From positions 1 through 12,894 of the forward strand of contig JALVXV010000110.1 of assembly GCA_027038235.1 (NCBI GenBank): a stretch of 12,894 nt of DNA. Reading direction: 5' to 3'. The notes under the pieces were generated by a model, which had not been told where the DNA came from, did no database searches, and saw nothing but the letters and a program-made list of their open reading frames with translations. Source of the DNA: Campylobacterales bacterium. Its GTDB lineage: Bacteria > Campylobacterota > Campylobacteria > Campylobacterales > JALSKU01. Shown here in pieces: positions 1-7,597 of this stretch; position 1 is the stretch's first letter, and the number at the start of each line of letters is the position of its first letter. A program made the position numbers and the translations under genes.

Positions 1-1949
1 TCTGAAAGAGGAACAAAAGCATCAACTATCTTATTTCCTGCTCTTTCATCCATAGCATTTATCTGCCCTCTTCTTCTATTTAGATCTCCTATAACATCGC
101 CCATAAACTCTTCAGGAACTTCTACCTCTACCTTCATAATAGGCTCTAAGATAACAGCATTTGCTTTTCTTGCTCCCTCTTTAAAACACATAGAAGCTGC
201 AAGTTTAAATGCCATCTCAGATGAGTCAACATCATGGTAGCTTCCATCATAAAGTGTAACTTTTACATCTTCTACTGGATAACCTGCTAGAACTCCTCCT
301 TGCATAGCCTCTTGAACACCTTTATCAACTGCTGGAATATACTCTCTAGGAACTACACCACCTTTTATCTCATTGACAAATTCATATCCGCTACCTTGTT
401 CCATTGGCTCAAGTTTTAAGAATACATGACCATATTGACCTCTACCACCACTTTGCTTAGCATATTTATACTCTTGATTTACAGGTGTTTTGATAGTCTC
501 TCTATATGCTACTTGAGGCTGACCAACTTCAGCATCCACCTTAAACTCTCTAAGCATTCTATCAACCAATATCTCAAGGTGCAATTCACCCATACCACTG
601 ATGATAGTTTGACCACTCTCTTCGTCAGTTTGCACTCTAAAGCTTGGATCTTCTTGTGCTAGTTTTTGTAGTGCTATACCCATTTTTTCTTGATCTGCTT
701 TAGTTTTTGGCTCAACTGCAACTGAGATAACAGGATCTGGAAAATCCATTTTTTCCAAAATTACTTTATCCTTTTCATCTGCAAGAGTATCACCTGTAAG
801 AGTATCTTTTAGACCGACTACTGCACCAATCTCACCTGCATAAAGCTCTTTTATCTCTTCTCTTTTGTTTGAGTGCATTTTCAAAAGTCGTCCAACTCTC
901 TCTTTTTTACCCTTTGTAGTATTGTAAACATAACTTCCACTCTCAAGCACACCTCTATAAACTCTTATAAAGGTAAGCTGACCCACAAATGGATCTGTCA
1001 TGATTTTAAAAGCTAGTGCAGCAAAAGGGCCATCATCAGTTGATTTTACCTCTGTTTTAGTTCCATCTTCATACTCACCTCTTATATGGGCAACCTCTGT
1101 AGGAGCTGGCATATACTCTACAACTGCATCTAAAAGTGGCTGAACACCCTTATTTTTAAAAGCAGTTCCACAAGTCATAGGAACCAAATCAAGGCTTAAA
1201 CATCCTGATTTTATACCCTTTTTTATCTCTTCTACTGTAAGCTCTTCGCCACTAAGATATTTTTCCATCAACTCATCATCTGTCTCTGAAATAGCTTCGA
1301 TAAGTTTTTCTCTATACTCTTCAGCCTTTTCTTGAAGATCTGATGGAATTTCAACTACTTCATATTTTGAACCCATTGCAGCTTCATCTTCCCATACATA
1401 GGCTTTCATCTCTACAAGGTCAACAACACCTTTGAAATTATCCTCTGCACCTATTGGGAGTTGAATTGGAACCGGATTGGCTTTAAGCCTCTCTTTTATC
1501 TGTCTTTCAACTTCATAAAAATTTGCTCCAACTCTATCCATCTTGTTGACAAAAACCATTCTTGGAACTTCATATCTATTTGCTTGTCTCCAAACAGTTT
1601 CACTTTGAGGTTGAACTCCACCTACTGCACAAAATACTGCTACTGCACCATCTAGTACCCTCATACTTCTTTCAACTTCGATAGTAAAATCAACATGCCC
1701 TGGGGTATCTATGATATTTATCTGATGATCTCTCCAAAAACAGGTAGTTGCAGCAGAAGTGATAGTGATACCTCTCTCTTTCTCCTGCTCCATCCAGTCC
1801 ATAGTAGCTGCACCATCATGAACCTCGCCTATTTTATGACTAATTCCAGTATAAAATAAAATTCTTTCTGTTGTTGTTGTCTTTCCTGCATCAATATGTG
1901 CAGCAATTCCTATATTTCTAACTCTATCTATGGGTGTTTTTCTAGCCAT
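1..1949 (-). CDS. fusA: Translation elongation factor EF-G, 3' end cut by window edge
   Basis: This is the GTPase that drives tRNA-mRNA translocation on the ribosome and helps recycle ribosomes; it acts in the cytoplasm. It begins with ATG at 1947-1949 (MARKTPIDRVRNIGIAAHID), and AAGGA lies about 7 bases upstream. The GTPase motifs are in order: AHIDAGKT (P-loop, residues 17-24), RGITIT (switch I, 59-64), DTPGHVD (switch II, 81-87, with the catalytic His) and NKMD (135-138). A G5-like TCGTAFKNKG follows. Further on are the domain III motif ISGMGELHLEILVDR and the domain IV stretch QSGGRGQYGHV. The frame stays open for 649 codons to the left edge and ends in MDERAGNKIVDAFVPLS. Compared with full-length EF-G, about 45 C-terminal residues of domain V are missing because of the window edge, not a mutation. 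It follows rpsG by 15 bases, the str-operon order. Confidence 0.98.
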   Translation of the reverse strand, partial: MARKTPIDRVRNIGIAAHIDAGKTTTTERILFYTGISHKIGEVHDGAATMDWMEQEKERGITITSAATTCFWRDHQINIIDTPGHVDFTIEVERSMRVLDGAVAVFCAVGGVQPQSETVWRQANRYEVPRMVFVNKMDRVGANFYEVERQIKERLKANPVPIQLPIGAEDNFKGVVDLVEMKAYVWEDEAAMGSKYEVVEIPSDLQEKAEEYREKLIEAISETDDELMEKYLSGEELTVEEIKKGIKSGCLSLDLVPMTCGTAFKNKGVQPLLDAVVEYMPAPTEVAHIRGEYEDGTKTEVKSTDDGPFAALAFKIMTDPFVGQLTFIRVYRGVLESGSYVYNTTKGKKERVGRLLKMHSNKREEIKELYAGEIGAVVGLKDTLTGDTLADEKDKVILEKMDFPDPVISVAVEPKTKADQEKMGIALQKLAQEDPSFRVQTDEESGQTIISGMGELHLEILVDRMLREFKVDAEVGQPQVAYRETIKTPVNQEYKYAKQSGGRGQYGHVFLKLEPMEQGSGYEFVNEIKGGVVPREYIPAVDKGVQEAMQGGVLAGYPVEDVKVTLYDGSYHDVDSSEMAFKLAASMCFKEGARKANAVILEPIMKVEVEVPEEFMGDVIGDLNRRRGQINAMDERAGNKIVDAFVPLS

Positions 1950-1964
1950 TATATTTTCCTTTTA

Positions 1965-2432
1965 TTACCAAGCATAGTGAGCAAATGCTTTATTTGCTTC
2001 AGCCATTTTATAGGTATCCTCTTTCTTCTTATAAGCTGCACCTCTACTATTTGCCGCATCCATTAATTCATTTGCAAGTCTATCTTTCATAAGTCTTTCG
2101 CTTCTTCTTCTTGCATAAGTTATAAGCCATCTAATAGCCAATGACTGCTGTCTAGCAGGTCTAACCTCGATAGGAACTTGATAAGTAGCACCGCCTACTC
2201 TTCTACTTTTAACTTCCATTACAGGCTTGATATTTTCGATGGCTGCATTAAATACATCGATGCCTTTTTCTTCACTCTTTTTTTCGATGGTTTCAATCGC
2301 ATCATAAAATATCTTTGTTGCAATACTCTTTTTTCCATCTTTCATAAGTGAATTGATAAATTTTGTGATTATTTTACTGTTATATATAGGGTCAGGTAGT
2401 ACCTCTCTGACCTGTGCTCTTCTTCTTCTCAT
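1965..2432 (-). CDS. rpsG: 30S ribosomal protein S7
   Basis: S7 is a primary 16S rRNA-binding protein that nucleates assembly of the 30S head and lines the mRNA exit and E-site region. The 155-residue product is full length for the family. It opens with the basic MRRRRAQVREV and carries the signature DPIYNSKIITKFINSLMKDG. The conserved arm and helix segments RRVGGATYQVP and RPARQQSLAIRWL follow, and the end is FAHYAW. The ATG at 2430-2432 has GAAGGA 6 bases upstream. It lies between rpsL and fusA, as in the str operon of many bacteria. In E. coli, S7 represses its own operon by binding the rpsL-rpsG intercistronic RNA. A hairpin fills the matching position here, so similar feedback is an inference worth considering. 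Confidence 0.99.
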   Translation of the reverse strand: MRRRRAQVREVLPDPIYNSKIITKFINSLMKDGKKSIATKIFYDAIETIEKKSEEKGIDVFNAAIENIKPVMEVKSRRVGGATYQVPIEVRPARQQSLAIRWLITYARRRSERLMKDRLANELMDAANSRGAAYKKKEDTYKMAEANKAFAHYAW

Positions 2433-2469
2433 TTATATTCCTTCAATATTAAATTTACTCAAGTATTAG

Positions 2470-2498
2470 CCATAAAGGCTAAACCTGTTTAGCTATGG
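2470..2498 (-). promoter_or_regulatory. Bulged hairpin between rpsL and rpsG, candidate S7 repressor site
   Basis: In the minus-strand RNA this hairpin begins right after the rpsL stop codon. The outer stem is CCATA (2498-2494) with TATGG (2474-2470). The inner stem is GCTAAA (2493-2488) with TTTAGC (2483-2478). The loop is CAGG, and a CTT bulge (2477-2475) lies on the 3' side. All 11 pairs are Watson-Crick. No U-tract follows, so it is not an intrinsic terminator. In E. coli, S7 binds RNA in this same intercistronic position to repress translation. The structure is seen in the sequence; S7 binding is inferred from position only. Confidence 0.55.
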
Positions 2499-2870
2499 TT
2501 ATTTAGGTCTTTTTGTACCGTATTTACTTCTAGCAACTTTTCTATTTGCAACACCTGCAGTATCTAAAGCACCTCTTACGATATGATACTTAACACCAGG
2601 TAAATCTTTTACCCTTCCGCCTCTTACTAAGACAATAGAGTGCTCTTGAAGGTTATGACCTTCACCTCCAATGTAGCTTATCACTTCAAATCCAGAAGTT
2701 AGTCTAACTTTTGCTACTTTTCTAAGAGCTGAGTTAGGCTTTTTTGGAGTTGTAGTATAAACTCTTGTACAAACACCTCTTCTTTGAGGACACTTTACAA
2801 GTGCAGGTGATTTGGACTTTTTGATCACCTTTTTTCTCTCTCTTCTTACCAATTGATTGATGGTAGGCAC
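2499..2870 (-). CDS. rpsL: 30S ribosomal protein S12, GTG start
   Basis: S12 sits at the decoding centre and controls translational accuracy. The 123-residue product starts MPTINQLVRRERKKV and contains the decoding loop TTTPKKPNSALRKV, with Lys43 and Lys44. The second loop is RGGRVKDLPGVKYH, with Lys88 and Asp89, the Asp that RimO methylthiolates in E. coli. The usual streptomycin-resistance positions (Lys43 and Lys88 in Met-counted numbering) are wild type. The start codon is GTG at 2868-2870, with AAGGA about 6 bases upstream. It is overlapped by an out-of-frame ATG at 2870-2872 that opens an 8-codon frame ending at 2846. The GTG is chosen because MPTINQL is the conserved S12 N-terminus. 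The product is slightly shorter than S12 proteins with extra C-terminal residues; it ends KYGTKRPK. The gene begins the str cluster, 206 bases after rpoC. Confidence 0.98.
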   Translation of the reverse strand: MPTINQLVRRERKKVIKKSKSPALVKCPQRRGVCTRVYTTTPKKPNSALRKVAKVRLTSGFEVISYIGGEGHNLQEHSIVLVRGGRVKDLPGVKYHIVRGALDTAGVANRKVARSKYGTKRPK

Positions 2871-2927
2871 ATCTTTTCCTTTTTTCTAAAATTTATTTAT
2901 GGATACAATTACCCAAAAATAGACGGT

Positions 2928-2933
2928 ATTTTA
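2928..2933 (-). promoter_or_regulatory. Weak candidate -10 element upstream of rpsL
   Basis: The minus strand reads TAAAAT here, one base from TATAAT, inside a very AT-rich stretch between the hairpin at 2960-2982 and the rpsL start. No convincing -35 box is seen, but Campylobacterota housekeeping promoters often lack one. It could give rpsL-rpsG-fusA some transcription independent of rpoBC. In sequence this AT-rich, a chance match is quite likely. Confidence 0.2.
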
Positions 2934-2959
2934 TCTTTTTATAGCTTAAATTTAGATAA

Positions 2960-2982
2960 TTACAGGCTATTATTGCCTGTAA
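2960..2982 (-). promoter_or_regulatory. 8-bp perfect hairpin in the rpoC-rpsL gap
   Basis: TTACAGGC (2960-2967) and GCCTGTAA (2975-2982) are perfect inverted copies around a 7-base AT loop. In the minus-strand RNA the stem is followed by UUAUCUAAAUUU, a poor U-tract, so at best it is a leaky terminator. It directly abuts the heptad-repeat hairpin, sharing bases 2981-2982 with it. The tandem pair of stems makes the 3' flank of rpoC highly structured. A role as attenuator or 3'-end stabiliser is inference. Confidence 0.5.
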
Positions 2983-3074
2983 GCTAAGAGCATAGAGCCA
3001 AGAGCTAAGAGCCTCAATCAATGTAATATCTTTAACATCAATGCTCTAAGCTCTAAGCTCTAAGCTCTAAGCTT
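2981..3074. repeat. Heptanucleotide inverted repeat forming a long imperfect hairpin
   Basis: Two arms with a strict 7-base period face each other. The right arm (3043-3073, plus strand) is four perfect copies of GCTCTAA plus GCT. The left arm (2982-3013) is AGCTAAG, AGCATAG, AGCCAAG, AGCTAAG and a partial AGCC. Pairing 2981-3012 with 3043-3074 gives 27 pairs in 32 positions, with an A-A (or U-U) mismatch recurring every 7 bases. The 30-base loop contains a direct repeat ATCAATG at 3017-3023 and 3037-3043. The element lies between the rpoC stop and rpsL, outside any coding frame. On the plus strand it is followed by a T-run (3073-3078), so it could stop antisense transcription into rpoC. It resembles dispersed heptad repeats seen in bacterial intergenic regions. 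I cannot tell from one copy whether it is mobile or dispersed. Confidence 0.85.
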
Positions 3075-3076
3075 TT

Positions 3077-6000
3077 TTAAACTGCTTCCTTAGGAGCTAT
3101 CTTAAACTCTCTATCTTTATAAAGTCCTGTTCCAACAGGGATAGTTCTTCCTAAGATTACATTCTCTTTTAAATCTTCAAGATTATCAACTTTTGCTGCG
3201 ATACTAGCTTCAGTCAAGACTTTTGTAGTCTCTTGGAATGATGCTGATGATATGATAGAATCACTTCCTATCGCAGCTCTTGTTACACCAAGAAGTACCG
3301 GCTCAGCGATAGCTGGTTCTCCACCTATTTTTATAATTCTCTCATTCTCCTCTTTAAACCTTCTTCTACTTATCAAATCTCCGACAATTAGCTTAGTATC
3401 TCCACTATCAACTATCTTAACCTGTCTTAACATTTGAGAAACTATTACCTCTATATGCTTATCATTGATAGCAACACCTTGAGATCTATAAACTTGCTGA
3501 ATTTCACTGATGATATATGAGTGAAGTGCCTTCTCACCAAGTATTCTTAATATATCATGACTTGAAATAACTCCATCTGTCAACTGCTCTCCTGCATGTA
3601 CAAATTCGCCTGTATGTACAAAAATTTGATAATTTTTATCTACCAAATACTCATAAGATTTACCAACAGGAGTATCAATAATAATTCTCTCTTTATTTCT
3701 TAATGGTTTGCCAAATCTAATAGTACCATCAACCTCAGCAATAATCGCAGCATTTTTTGGTCGTCTTGCTTCAAAAAGTTCACTTACCCTTGGAAGACCA
3801 CCAGTAATATCTTTTGATTTTGCAACTGCCTTAGGAGTTCTTCCTATGACATCAGCTTGAGCCACTTTATCACCATTTTGTACAAAGATTGCAGTTTTTG
3901 GATCTAGTTGATATCTTAAAATTTCACCTTTATCTGTAGCTAAAACAAGTGTAGGCTTAACTCCGCTTGGAATATACTCATTTACAACAAGCCTACTTTG
4001 ACCTGTGAGTTCATCAAACTGCTCATCTACTGTAACTCCTGGAGTAATATCCTCAAATGCTATAGTTCCACTATCTTCAGCAATGATTGGTATAGAGTAT
4101 GGATCCCACTCTGCTATAACTGTTTGCTCATTTGTAGAAGGGGTTGCAACCTTATCGCCTTTTTCAATGGCTGAGTTATCACCAAAATTGAGTATGGAAT
4201 TTCTAGGAAGATAATATCTTATAGCCTCTCTTCCTTTATCATCAGCAATAACTGCAAAAAGTCCCTTTTCTACAACTTTGTGCCCCTTTTTGATATCATT
4301 AAATCTCTCAAGATAGTCACCTGTCAATTTAAAATATTTGATGATACCTGAGACTTTTGAAGTAATTGTCTGTACTACAGGCTCTCCATCATTTACTTTA
4401 AGTTCACTTGCATAAGGTATCCTATTTGGTATATTCCACCCCTCTTTTATAACCTCTACAATACTCTCATTTTTAGCAACTTTATCTCCATTTTTATAAG
4501 GGATTAAAAATTTACCTTCAACCTTACCGCCGACACCAGCTAATTCATTTGGTTTTGCAATATCATTCTTTCTTAAGACATACTTTATAGACTCTTTTTC
4601 ATTTCTGACAACAATATTTGTCTCATCATGAATATTATTTATCTCAATAGTGCCATCTATTGTTGATTTGATCTTTGGCTCAACCAATAAAACTCCAGCA
4701 TTTCTTCTATTTGCTACTATCAACTTGCCACTTTTATTTTTATATGTTTTAAGATTGTAGTATCTTATAAATCCCTCTTTTTTTGCTGTTACCTGTCTAT
4801 CTTGGGCTTCAGTTGATGCTGTACCACCTATATGGAATGTTCTTAGTGTCAATTGAGTTCCTGGCTCTCCAATTGATTGGGCTGAGAGTATTCCTACTGC
4901 CTCTCCAGGTTTTACAAGCTTACCCTCTCCTAAGTTGATACCATAACACTTAGAGCATACACCCTTTGGTGCCTTACAAGTAATAGGAGTTCTTATAACC
5001 ACAGACTTAACTCCAGCCTCTTTTAGAGCAAGTGCTTTTTGTTCATCTATCAAAGTACCTTCATTAAATAGTACTTCATTGGTTATAGAATCTATAACAT
5101 CTTCAGCTAAAACTCTACCTGTTACCCTCTCATCTAGGCTCTCTATAAGATCTCCATTGGAGGTTATATCTGTGATTTCAACCCCCTCATGAGTACCACA
5201 ATCCTCAATAGTAACTTTAACATTTTGTGCAACATCTATAAGCTTTCTTGTTAAGTATCCTGCATTTGCAGTCTTAAGTGCAGTATCAGCCAAACCTTTT
5301 CTAGCACCATGAGTTGATATAAAGTATTCAAGCACATTTAAGCCCTCTTTAAAGTTAGAGATAATTGGTGTTTCGATAATACTTCCATCAGGTTTTGCCA
5401 TAAGTCCTCTCATACCTGAAAGCTGCCTTATTTGAGCTGCACTACCCCTAGCACCAGAATCTGCCATCATATAGATAGAGTTAAACCCATCTTTATCATT
5501 TTCAACAAGCTTCATCATCTCAGTTGCTAAAGTGTTATTGGTATCTGTCCATATATCAATAATCTTATTGTATCTCTCAGAAGAGGTCAAAAGACCTGCT
5601 TGAAACTGCTTTTGAATCTCAACAACCCTCTTTTTTGCCTCTTGGATATACTTTGCTTTACTTTCTGGAGTTTTAATATCATCTATTGAGATAGATATAC
5701 CAGCTTTTGTTGAATATTTAAAACCAAGAGCCTTTAATTTATCAAGAAATTCAGCTGTAACTTCATATCCGCCCTCTTTAAATACATAATCTACCAAATT
5801 ACCTATATCTTTCTTTTTAAGAATTTTATTCCAAAGATTTTCAGGCACAAAGTCTGGTAAAATGGATTTAACTATCAATCGACCAGCAGTTGTAAAGGTT
5901 ATCTTCTCATCAACTATGGTTTTTATCTTTGCATGGATATCTAAAAGTCCAGCTTCTAAAGCCATCATAACTTCATTTATATTGCCAAAGAGCTTATTTT

Positions 6001-7597
6001 CACCCTTTACACCTATCTTTTCTAAAGAGATATAATAGGTTCCCAAAATCATATCTTGAGTAGGAACAGTTATGGCCTTTCCAGATGCTGGAAGTAAGAT
6101 ATTCATACTACTTAGCATCAATACCTTGCACTCTGCTATAGCCTCTTGACTTAAAGGTACATGAACTGCCATCTGATCGCCATCAAAATCAGCATTAAAT
6201 CCAGAACAAACCAAAGGATGAAGTCTTATAGCTTTTCCATCGATAAGCACTGGATGAAAGGCTTGGATAGAGAGCTTATGAAGTGTTGGAGCACGGTTTA
6301 AAAGTACTGGATAGTTATCAACTACCTCTTGTAAACACTCCCAAACCTCATTGGTTTTTGCCTCTATCATCTTTTTGGCTTGTTTGATTGTAGTAGAGTA
6401 GCCCTTCTCCTCAAGTTTTGCTAATAGGTGAGGTTTAAAAAGCTCCAAAGCCATATTTTTTGGAAGTCCACACTGATCCATTCTAAGATTTGGTCCTACT
6501 ACTATGACACTTCTTCCTGAAAAATCAACCCTCTTTCCAAGTAGATTTTGTCTAAATCTTCCCTGTTTTCCCTTGATAATTTCACTAAGAGATTTAAGAG
6601 GTCTTTTATTTGCACCTTTTACTGCATTTGCCCTTCTTCCATTATCAAACAGAGCATCAACTGCCTCTTGGAGCATCCTTTTCTCATTTCTTATGATGAT
6701 CTCTGGTGCATCAAGCTCCATAAGTCTTTTAAGTCTGCTATTTCTATTGATAACTCTTCTATAAAGATCATTTACATCACTTACTGCAAATTTACCACCA
6801 TCAAGTGCCACAAGAGGTCTAAGATCAGGTGGAAGTACCGGAAGAACAGTTATCATCATCCATTCAGGCTTATTTCCGCTATTTAAAAAAGCCTCAGTTA
6901 CTTTCAATCTTTTAATGATAGTTTTCTTCTTTGCTTCGGAATTTGTCGCCTCTATCTGGGCTTTTAATTTTTCAAGCAACTCAACCAAGTCAAGTTCAGC
7001 CAAAAGCTCCCTTACAACCTCTCCACCCATATAGGCTTCAAATCCACTATCTTCATATCTCTTTATAAGTGATTGATACTGCTCTTCATTTAAAACATCA
7101 TATTTTAAAACAGGTTTTTTATTTTCATTATCATAGTATGATTCACCTGGATTTTTAACTATATAAGCTTCATAGTATAAAACCCTTTCAAGATCTTTCA
7201 TCTTGACACCAAGCAAAGTTCCTATTCTGCTAGGAAGAGAGTTTACATACCAAATATGTGCAACTGGTGTAACAAGCTCGATATGACCCATTCTGCTTCT
7301 TCTTACTTTAGAGCTAATTACTTCAACACCACACTTTTCACATTTGATGCCTTTGTATCTCATCTTTTTATACTTGCCACATAGACACTCATAGTCTCTA
7401 ACAGGACCAAAAATCTTTGCACAAAATAGTCCATCCCTCTCTGGCTTTAATGTTCTATAGTTTATGGTTTCTGGCTTTTTTACTTCACCATAACTCCAAG
7501 ACATTATCGTCTCAGGACTAGCAAGTTTTAGCTGAAACTGATCAAAGTCTCTTGGTCTATTCTCTTCATTTATCTCTATTTCAACCATTTTCTTCAT
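3077..7597 (-). CDS. rpoC: DNA-directed RNA polymerase subunit beta'
   Basis: This is the largest core RNA polymerase subunit and holds the catalytic Mg2+. From the chosen start it has 1506 residues, close to Campylobacter-type RpoC. Features in order: the N-terminal zinc ribbon CLC...KCEKC (Cys71, 73, 86, 89); the catalytic NADFDGDQMAVH (about 468-479) with the three Asp residues; the second zinc site DCGTHEG plus CKAPKGVCSKC (Cys800, 874, 881, 884); the bridge helix GARKGLADTALKTANAGYL (about 764-782); the trigger loop SIGEPGTQLTLRTFH; and the conserved C-terminus EPVLLGVTRAAIGSDS. The start is ATG 7595-7597 because GAGG (7607-7610) sits 9 bases upstream; 7603 is too close to it and 7588 too far. 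Using 7597, the gene overlaps the rpoB end by 17 bases in a different frame, which suggests translational coupling. The frame stays open upstream to 7636, but those residues lie inside rpoB. Confidence 0.98.
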   Translation of the reverse strand: MKKMVEIEINEENRPRDFDQFQLKLASPETIMSWSYGEVKKPETINYRTLKPERDGLFCAKIFGPVRDYECLCGKYKKMRYKGIKCEKCGVEVISSKVRRSRMGHIELVTPVAHIWYVNSLPSRIGTLLGVKMKDLERVLYYEAYIVKNPGESYYDNENKKPVLKYDVLNEEQYQSLIKRYEDSGFEAYMGGEVVRELLAELDLVELLEKLKAQIEATNSEAKKKTIIKRLKVTEAFLNSGNKPEWMMITVLPVLPPDLRPLVALDGGKFAVSDVNDLYRRVINRNSRLKRLMELDAPEIIIRNEKRMLQEAVDALFDNGRRANAVKGANKRPLKSLSEIIKGKQGRFRQNLLGKRVDFSGRSVIVVGPNLRMDQCGLPKNMALELFKPHLLAKLEEKGYSTTIKQAKKMIEAKTNEVWECLQEVVDNYPVLLNRAPTLHKLSIQAFHPVLIDGKAIRLHPLVCSGFNADFDGDQMAVHVPLSQEAIAECKVLMLSSMNILLPASGKAITVPTQDMILGTYYISLEKIGVKGENKLFGNINEVMMALEAGLLDIHAKIKTIVDEKITFTTAGRLIVKSILPDFVPENLWNKILKKKDIGNLVDYVFKEGGYEVTAEFLDKLKALGFKYSTKAGISISIDDIKTPESKAKYIQEAKKRVVEIQKQFQAGLLTSSERYNKIIDIWTDTNNTLATEMMKLVENDKDGFNSIYMMADSGARGSAAQIRQLSGMRGLMAKPDGSIIETPIISNFKEGLNVLEYFISTHGARKGLADTALKTANAGYLTRKLIDVAQNVKVTIEDCGTHEGVEITDITSNGDLIESLDERVTGRVLAEDVIDSITNEVLFNEGTLIDEQKALALKEAGVKSVVIRTPITCKAPKGVCSKCYGINLGEGKLVKPGEAVGILSAQSIGEPGTQLTLRTFHIGGTASTEAQDRQVTAKKEGFIRYYNLKTYKNKSGKLIVANRRNAGVLLVEPKIKSTIDGTIEINNIHDETNIVVRNEKESIKYVLRKNDIAKPNELAGVGGKVEGKFLIPYKNGDKVAKNESIVEVIKEGWNIPNRIPYASELKVNDGEPVVQTITSKVSGIIKYFKLTGDYLERFNDIKKGHKVVEKGLFAVIADDKGREAIRYYLPRNSILNFGDNSAIEKGDKVATPSTNEQTVIAEWDPYSIPIIAEDSGTIAFEDITPGVTVDEQFDELTGQSRLVVNEYIPSGVKPTLVLATDKGEILRYQLDPKTAIFVQNGDKVAQADVIGRTPKAVAKSKDITGGLPRVSELFEARRPKNAAIIAEVDGTIRFGKPLRNKERIIIDTPVGKSYEYLVDKNYQIFVHTGEFVHAGEQLTDGVISSHDILRILGEKALHSYIISEIQQVYRSQGVAINDKHIEVIVSQMLRQVKIVDSGDTKLIVGDLISRRRFKEENERIIKIGGEPAIAEPVLLGVTRAAIGSDSIISSASFQETTKVLTEASIAAKVDNLEDLKENVILGRTIPVGTGLYKDREFKIAPKEAV

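Noticed and set aside
527..1949. Premature stop or frameshift in fusA
   Set aside because: Reading the minus strand from 1949 through to base 1 gave a continuous EF-G sequence; the gene is partial only because of the window edge.
2960..2982. Strong intrinsic terminator after rpoC
   Set aside because: The stem is sound but the following RNA (UUAUCUAAAUUU) is not a proper U-run, so only weak termination is plausible.
2982..3073. CRISPR array or transposon ends
   Set aside because: The units are 7 bases with no spacers, so not CRISPR. No transposase or clear target-site duplication is present, so a transposon is not supported.
6504..6886. Two overlapping plus-strand frames of 86 and 112 codons
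   Set aside because: Both are antisense shadows of a highly conserved part of rpoC; overlapping each other in different frames makes them even less likely.
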